A DNA stretch of 64,000 nt, taken from positions 97,834,135 through 97,898,134 of the forward strand of contig CM054180.1 of NCBI GenBank assembly GCA_028829895.1, read 5' to 3'. The translations under genes and the position numbers were made by a program. The notes beneath the pieces are model-generated. The model was not told the origin of the DNA and ran no database searches. It worked only from the letters and a program-made list of their open reading frames with translations. Shown here one piece after another: positions 61,101 through 64,000 of this stretch; positions within the stretch are counted from its first letter, which is position 1, and each line of letters starts with the position of its first letter. This DNA is from Sinotaia quadrata (Eukaryota; Mollusca; Gastropoda; Architaenioglossa; Viviparidae).

Positions 61101-61719
61101 CCACCCATTCCACAAAGGCAATCAAGCAAGCACAGGTTTTGACTTCAGTCACTGTTGTTCATGGGGTGGGTTTTCTGCATTGTGATTTTATGTATCACAT
61201 CATTGCTTGGCCAGGCATTTAGGTCTGCATTCATTTATTTAATCAAAATATTCTTAGTTTTGAAAGATTCAAATTTATTTATTTTTATTATGATGGCTGA
61301 CAATGGTTTTATCATTGCACATTGTTGTGCAGTTTTATAGTTCTGCTTTCTGTTTTAGTTCATTGCTCTGGCTTCCAACATCCTCACCTTTATGAATGTC
61401 TTTCTCATCAATGCCTCAGATTCAGACATCCGCAAACTGCTCATGTAAGTTTTTATATGTGGTCAACATATAATTGCTTATAGTCTTGCTTTTTAATTTA
61501 TTTTTAACATTTAGATTTTCATCAGATTGTTAAAATACTCATTGTATTATGAAGTTATTTTCATTACCATTTATTTTTAGATTTATTTAATTATCCCCAA
61601 GATGATCACTTGTAATTAGCTTGTAACTCTTTACAGGCATTCTCTTGGTGATGATCACATGCAGAGCTTGGCCGTGTTTGTACGTGAAGTAGATAGAGAG
61701 TTAGCCCGCAGTGGACATG
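46038..61719 (+). CDS. UBR4: UBR4 (p600) E3 ubiquitin ligase, N-terminal 687 residues, continues off the right edge
   Basis: Fourteen GT-AG exons join in frame from ATG 46038 (context aaaATGg, in a good Kozak setting) to 61719. The product follows animal UBR4 from its first residue in order: MATNAGLPWSSAIKPLL, EYEPFFSSYAALAANF, ACHVLLKFFLLRLQN, KYLLILIRGLCKGG, SLPVLEPLTPKRL, AHQGFSVAAVALGSS, LLTSLLEDLQIEG, SNTFYEDDFSTTEESSEEDD, EPILGEWLE, LASNILTFMNV. This is the helical-repeat N-terminal part of a protein of about 5,200 residues; the UBR box and catalytic C-terminal module lie outside the window. UBR4 is a cytosolic giant ligase of the N-degron and protein quality-control pathway (family knowledge). 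Residues ~555-620 are acidic and Ser-rich. Every splice phase is compatible. Confidence 0.96.
47150..47740 (+). mobile_element. Non-autonomous Helitron (591 bp) in UBR4 intron 1
   Basis: Begins TCTATATATATAAAAATG and ends gagcgaagccacaggcaaat followed by atCTAG. It sits between host A (47149) and T (47741), the expected AT target. The 'TCTATATATATAAAA' head and the 'GAGCGAAGCC...GCAAA..CTAG' tail are typical of animal Helitrons. No Rep/helicase coding is present. Confidence 0.85.
48607..48704 (+). CDS. UBR4: UBR4 exon 2
   Basis: Encodes (S)EKYILQHDEEYEPFFSSYA and ALAANFLSTECNS; acceptor aaacag, donor GTAAGT, ends one base into the next codon. Confidence 0.95.
48705..51269. other. UBR4 intron 2, contains unclassified repeat-like sequence
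   Basis: From about 49,070 to 51,000 base composition changes and GC-richer patches occur (49740-49830, 50150-50240, 50520-50800). The segment 49330-49560 resembles in style the insertions at 40.5 and 42.4 kb (aacaattttattaaag followed by A-rich sequence), but alignment is weak. A broken minus-strand frame at 50611-51050 is listed separately. Confidence 0.4.
50611..51050 (-). pseudogene. Possible broken coding fragment inside UBR4 intron 2
   Basis: Two adjoining minus-strand frames. The upstream one (50835-51050) reads MQIDIHKLNFELLTTIFDAI and ends KAVRLNSNSSTGQMV. After a frame change at about 50838 it continues as DGLRTHSLKLHNCSHITGYA and then CRRRAVFECGLPTIDYFTKG. Composition is coding-like with clustered Cys and His, and the region is GC-richer than the rest of the intron. 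I do not recognise the family. A decayed transposon-encoded protein or retrocopy is the likeliest explanation. Confidence 0.3.
51270..51373 (+). CDS. UBR4: UBR4 exon 3
   Basis: Encodes (L)PKTTLAQIAPACHVLLKF to NHNESCTISQ; acceptor ttcttctag, donor GTCAGA, ends in phase 0. Confidence 0.95.
51905..52040 (+). CDS. UBR4: UBR4 exon 4
   Basis: Encodes KYLLILIRGLCKGGGCLSKS to GEAEIT; acceptor attgcag, donor GTACTT, ends one base into a Glu codon. Confidence 0.95.
52478..52862 (+). CDS. UBR4: UBR4 exon 5
   Basis: The longest exon here (385 nt): (E)PIEQTEQKEKLMRLDTGIN, then a variable acidic linker, then LGRYQQRYKDALSGIAFLLP and ATLSEALTTRN. Donor GTAAGA. Confidence 0.95.
53381..53624 (+). CDS. UBR4: UBR4 exon 6
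   Basis: Encodes (S)YQSLLSDVTVVWMAFSLPV, LEPLTPKRLEKIITCTMSCL and IEGYGRSIVQTS; acceptor aacacag, donor GTAAGT, phase 0. Confidence 0.96.
53787..54095. repeat. ~64-bp tandem repeat in UBR4 intron 6, about five copies
   Basis: Units share gaaattaactcaatgagact, 'tagtagagggggtgagcagc' and 'gataatgtgtagtaa'. One unit has an internal deletion. Confidence 0.9.
55434..55493 (+). CDS. UBR4: UBR4 exon 7
   Basis: A 60-nt exon encoding LEIFNTVSVAIRNSTRAGGN, phase 0 at both ends; acceptor tttcag, donor GTAAGT. Confidence 0.94.
55803..55987 (+). CDS. UBR4: UBR4 exon 8
   Basis: Encodes VAQNLNLIAAWVLMKGLQGI, LFLTPAIILERR and a basic variable tail to PSSGK; acceptor gtttatag, donor GTTTGG, a weaker donor. 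Confidence 0.93.
56304..56415 (+). CDS. UBR4: UBR4 exon 9
   Basis: Encodes (S)AHQGFSVAAVALGSSAIQL and LTSLLEDLQIEGSYGDLE; acceptor ttgacag, donor GTTAGT, phase 0. Confidence 0.95.
56416..59047. other. UBR4 intron 9, AT-rich, no gene seen
   Basis: 2.6 kb without supported exons. A weak repeat of 'ttgcaaagtg..gcattgtcaa' style pieces occurs around 57230-57430, and a 'cttcatcttttgctttgga' piece repeats near 58860-58950. Confidence 0.5.
59048..59188 (+). CDS. UBR4: UBR4 exon 10
   Basis: Encodes IPAGDSHAGLDIKIMSPMSA, WHRVRKLLSTVPLVDLLFNL and ITVSFKK; acceptor aacag, donor GTAGGC, phase 0. Confidence 0.95.
59402..59578. repeat. 59-bp tandem repeat, three copies, UBR4 intron 10
   Basis: Unit starts at 59402, 59461 and 59520; core tagtgtactttaattccagt. 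Confidence 0.96.
60115..60238 (+). CDS. UBR4: UBR4 exon 11
   Basis: Encodes AVILKRTKQGSETAETSSSS and then SNTFYEDDFSTTEESSEE; acceptor ttccag, donor GTCAGT. The DSNT-YEDDFS-TEE block is a hallmark of UBR4. Confidence 0.96.
60482..60669 (+). CDS. UBR4: UBR4 exon 12
   Basis: Encodes (D)DDSEPILGEWLECTLSPEE, a Pro-rich variable segment, and NLVPDKREPDG; acceptor caccag, donor GTAAGC, phase 0. Confidence 0.95.
61359..61444 (+). CDS. UBR4: UBR4 exon 13
   Basis: Encodes FIALASNILTFMNVFLINAS, DSDIRKLL and two bases of Met; acceptor tgttttag, donor GTAAGT. Confidence 0.93.
61637..61719 (+). CDS. UBR4: UBR4 exon 14 (last in the window)
   Basis: Encodes (M)HSLGDDHMQSLAVFVREVD and RELARSGH; acceptor tttacag, donor GTAAGG, leaving one base. 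The next exon is beyond 64000. Confidence 0.93.
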
Positions 61720-63479
61720 GTAAGGGATTCATATTTTGACATCAATTTTGAATGCCATTTTCCATTACTATATTCTCCTTTATTTCCTTCTGCCTCTTTT
61801 AAAGAATATTTGTGGAAAAATATTCACAAATTCAAGCTCTTTGGGGTAATTTTAAAAGATGCATGTTGTCACAAGTGGAGAGCTAAGCATGGAGGGACAC
61901 AGGGGAGTGAGTGAAGTCTGGTTTGGCTTGTTCCAGTGTATCTCCAAGAAGCTCGTGTGACGTGCCAGTAATACGTTGTCTTAAGTTGTTACACAAGACA
62001 CATAACAGAATATGCCATTGATGTTTGGGTGGGGCCCATTTTTATTCTGTATGTAAAGGAACATTTTATTGGCTGTTAATACGGGTGAGCAAGTATCATA
62101 AAAGTGAATGAACAGACGAACAGTACAAAACATTACAAATACAAATTCTTTTGCCCCTTTAAAAAATCTGTGAATAACAAGTTTGTTTGAAATGATAAAT
62201 TAGGTCGTTTGTTACCTAATTTGGGGCACTACTCTTTCACACAGTGATTAGTCAAACATATAACTTTCCAATGTCATACACTCTGTGGGAAATAAAGGGG
62301 GATGAAAATGATGAACTTCAAAATGTAAAACAAAAATTTAATTATACAATTCTCACGCAGTAAATGGCATCGCTATCAACAATCATAATTCATATATAAC
62401 ATAGATATACATTAGCCATCATATTAAAAGTTCATATACAAAAAATGTCAAAAATCATAAATTCGAACAGAATAGATTAAATGTTTTTATTCTGAACAGT
62501 TCTAGATGCGTGTTTGCCTTTTAGCAATTACTCACTTAGTAATATCAACATTCCAAGGGAGATGACACAATCTCACACGTCACTCATAAGGGGTACTTCG
62601 AAGAGAAGATATAATGCATTCGTTGTGTCGCCCGACAGTGAAGACCTGCAGGTTCTAGGCACCGTCTCAGATTCGCCATGGGGGGAAATCTGTGCTCTGT
62701 TGGCGTGTTGCCAACCTTGCTAATTGTCGCTGCTTTCTTGGTTACCGTGATGACGACGTTTAGCACTACCAGATGTGTCGTCCAGTGGGGTGTGTCGTCG
62801 CGTCTATGGATGCAGAAATTCTCGTGTCTGTGGGGCACTGAGATGCTGTCCCTCCAACCATGGAATATGGATTCAAACAAGCTCAGACAGGGAGACGAAA
62901 ATGGCTCCTCTATCGTTAATTGCATACAACCAATGTCAAGTGCATAAGCTGTCTTGGAATCAAACTTCCCACTTTGCCAGGAAAAATATTGAAGCAAGTT
63001 ACCTCATCGCTCCAACACTAGGCAGTAGATGGATGAAAAAACAGGTGGAAAGAGATATTCCCAACTTTCCTGAATGAAATCTCTGTATACGAAATTCCAC
63101 ACAAATGAAGCAAGATGTCTTCACATAAATCCACGTTTTTCAGTATGAGAGTATAAGTCTTCCTTTTCCCTTATATAGTTTTCCTAAAAGTCCTCAAAGG
63201 CTTCTTGAAGCTTTATGCCTTGTGACATAATCTGTCCATGCTCACTTTTTATTTGCGTGCGGAATGTCCATTATTGGCAAACTTATTGTGCGTCGACTCG
63301 TCATCACTCATGCGCGAATACTCTACATTCACTCAATATATATAATTCTCCAAAATATATACATATATTTAAACCATGTCCTTAGTCTCTGGCAAGTCTT
63401 GGACTGTGGTGGGGTGGTCCAGTCAGTTAGCTTCCCACCACTAGCCATCTGTTTGCGGGGCTTCAGACCATCCAGATAG
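61720..63479. other. UBR4 intron 14, unclassified sequence
   Basis: From about 62,200 to 63,330 the sequence is more complex and partly GC-richer (62560-62960). Frames on both strands there (e.g. 62584-62997 minus) lack a recognisable domain. A dispersed repeat is likely but not identified. Confidence 0.4.
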
Positions 63480-64000
63480 TTGATGGTGGATGTGTTAATT
63501 TGGAAACTTTATAATAGTTGATGTAGTGAAAGGCTCACTACCACCCTATCCATTCTGCCCAAGTACTCAAGCACCCACATCATTGTTGCATTGAAGGGTT
63601 TAGTACTCCTGACATCAGTATGTAATTTTCTATTAAATACTTTGTCAGTAGTCTTCTTTTTATTCCTATTAATCTGCAGTCTTTTTGTAACATATTCTAT
63701 GGTTAACTGCTCACCACGCTGCACTTAATTATCTGTCTTGTTATTTCACTTCCTAGTCTTAGTTTAGAAATTTTTGATTGCTCTCTTCTAGTGTCGTTAA
63801 AGAATGTTGCCATATTATTTGTTGTGTATATGGGGTCTTCTTCCTTTTGCTAGTTTTAAATATTGGATTTCCCAGATGTTGTCAGTTTGTTTTTTCAAGA
63901 TGTTGAAATTTTCTTGTGGTTAGTAATAACCTTTAGTTTTTTATCTTCTGTCAGTCCCTTTTTAGCCAGTTTATCTGCTTTATCAATGCCCTTTATATTG
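63480..64000 (-). mobile_element. Decayed non-LTR retrotransposon, RNase H to C-terminus
   Basis: On the minus strand from the right edge: NIKGIDKADKLAKKGLTEDK, the end of an RNase H domain ('G..GNEKADKLAKKG'). It is followed in shifted frames by WEIQYLKLAKGRRPHIHNK, EQSKISKLRLG, GEQLTIEYVTKRL and FNATMMWVLEYLGRMDRVV. These match the LINE C-terminal plan in which RNase H is followed by 'SRLRLGH' and 'C..CG..LTIEH'. Stops and several frameshifts show it is dead. It continues beyond the window and sits antisense in a UBR4 intron. Confidence 0.8.

Noticed and set aside
62584..62997. 137-codon minus-strand frame in UBR4 intron 14
   Set aside because: Overlaps two plus-strand frames in a GC-richer patch; no family recognised and no splice context, so not called as a gene.

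Overview
The window is animal nuclear DNA. It is AT-rich, has long GT-AG introns, sparse genes, and a heavy load of microsatellites, minisatellites and decayed transposons. A lophotrochozoan (most likely a mollusc) is my inference from the gene style and repeat mix; nothing in the sequence proves it.

Four protein-coding loci can be supported. (1) 885-1238 (+) looks like the last coding exon of a gene entering from the left; I do not recognise its product. (2) 11067-33411 (+) is a compact 77-residue single-LIM-domain protein, resembling the LASP/nebulin-family LIM, in three coding exons. Exon 1 codes for five residues and is followed by a 21-kb intron. Exon 2 is flanked on one side by a 77-bp minisatellite that repeats its 3' splice site and on the other by a 40-bp triplication of its 5' splice site. 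(3) 37775-38830 (+) is an intronless class A GPCR of 351 residues with altered TM6 and TM7 motifs. Degraded copies of its C-terminal coding sequence lie in its 3' flank. (4) 46038 to beyond the right edge (+) is the 5' part of UBR4 (p600), the giant N-degron E3 ligase. Fourteen exons give 687 residues that follow the animal protein in order, with all splice phases compatible.

Layout: 1-0.9 kb probable intron; 0.9-1.2 kb terminal exon; 1.2-11 kb AT-rich intergenic DNA with a 32-bp array and microsatellites; 11-33.4 kb LIM gene, whose giant intron holds most tandem arrays (27, 20, 35, 54, 27 and 40 bp), two hAT remnants and an inverted repeat; 33.7-37.4 kb spacer with a 2.5-kb block between 39-bp direct repeats; 37.8-39.4 kb GPCR; 39.4-44.6 kb satellite block broken by two related insertions; 44.6-46 kb LINE remnant and UBR4 upstream region; 46-61.7 kb UBR4 exons, with a non-autonomous Helitron in intron 1; 61.7-64 kb a UBR4 intron with a decayed LINE at the edge.

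The genes do not form a pathway. The main novelty is structural: minisatellites growing out of functional sequence, namely splice sites of the LIM gene, a BED zinc finger in a dead hAT transposase, and the tail of the GPCR. No prokaryotic-type system, CRISPR array, rRNA or convincing tRNA is visible.
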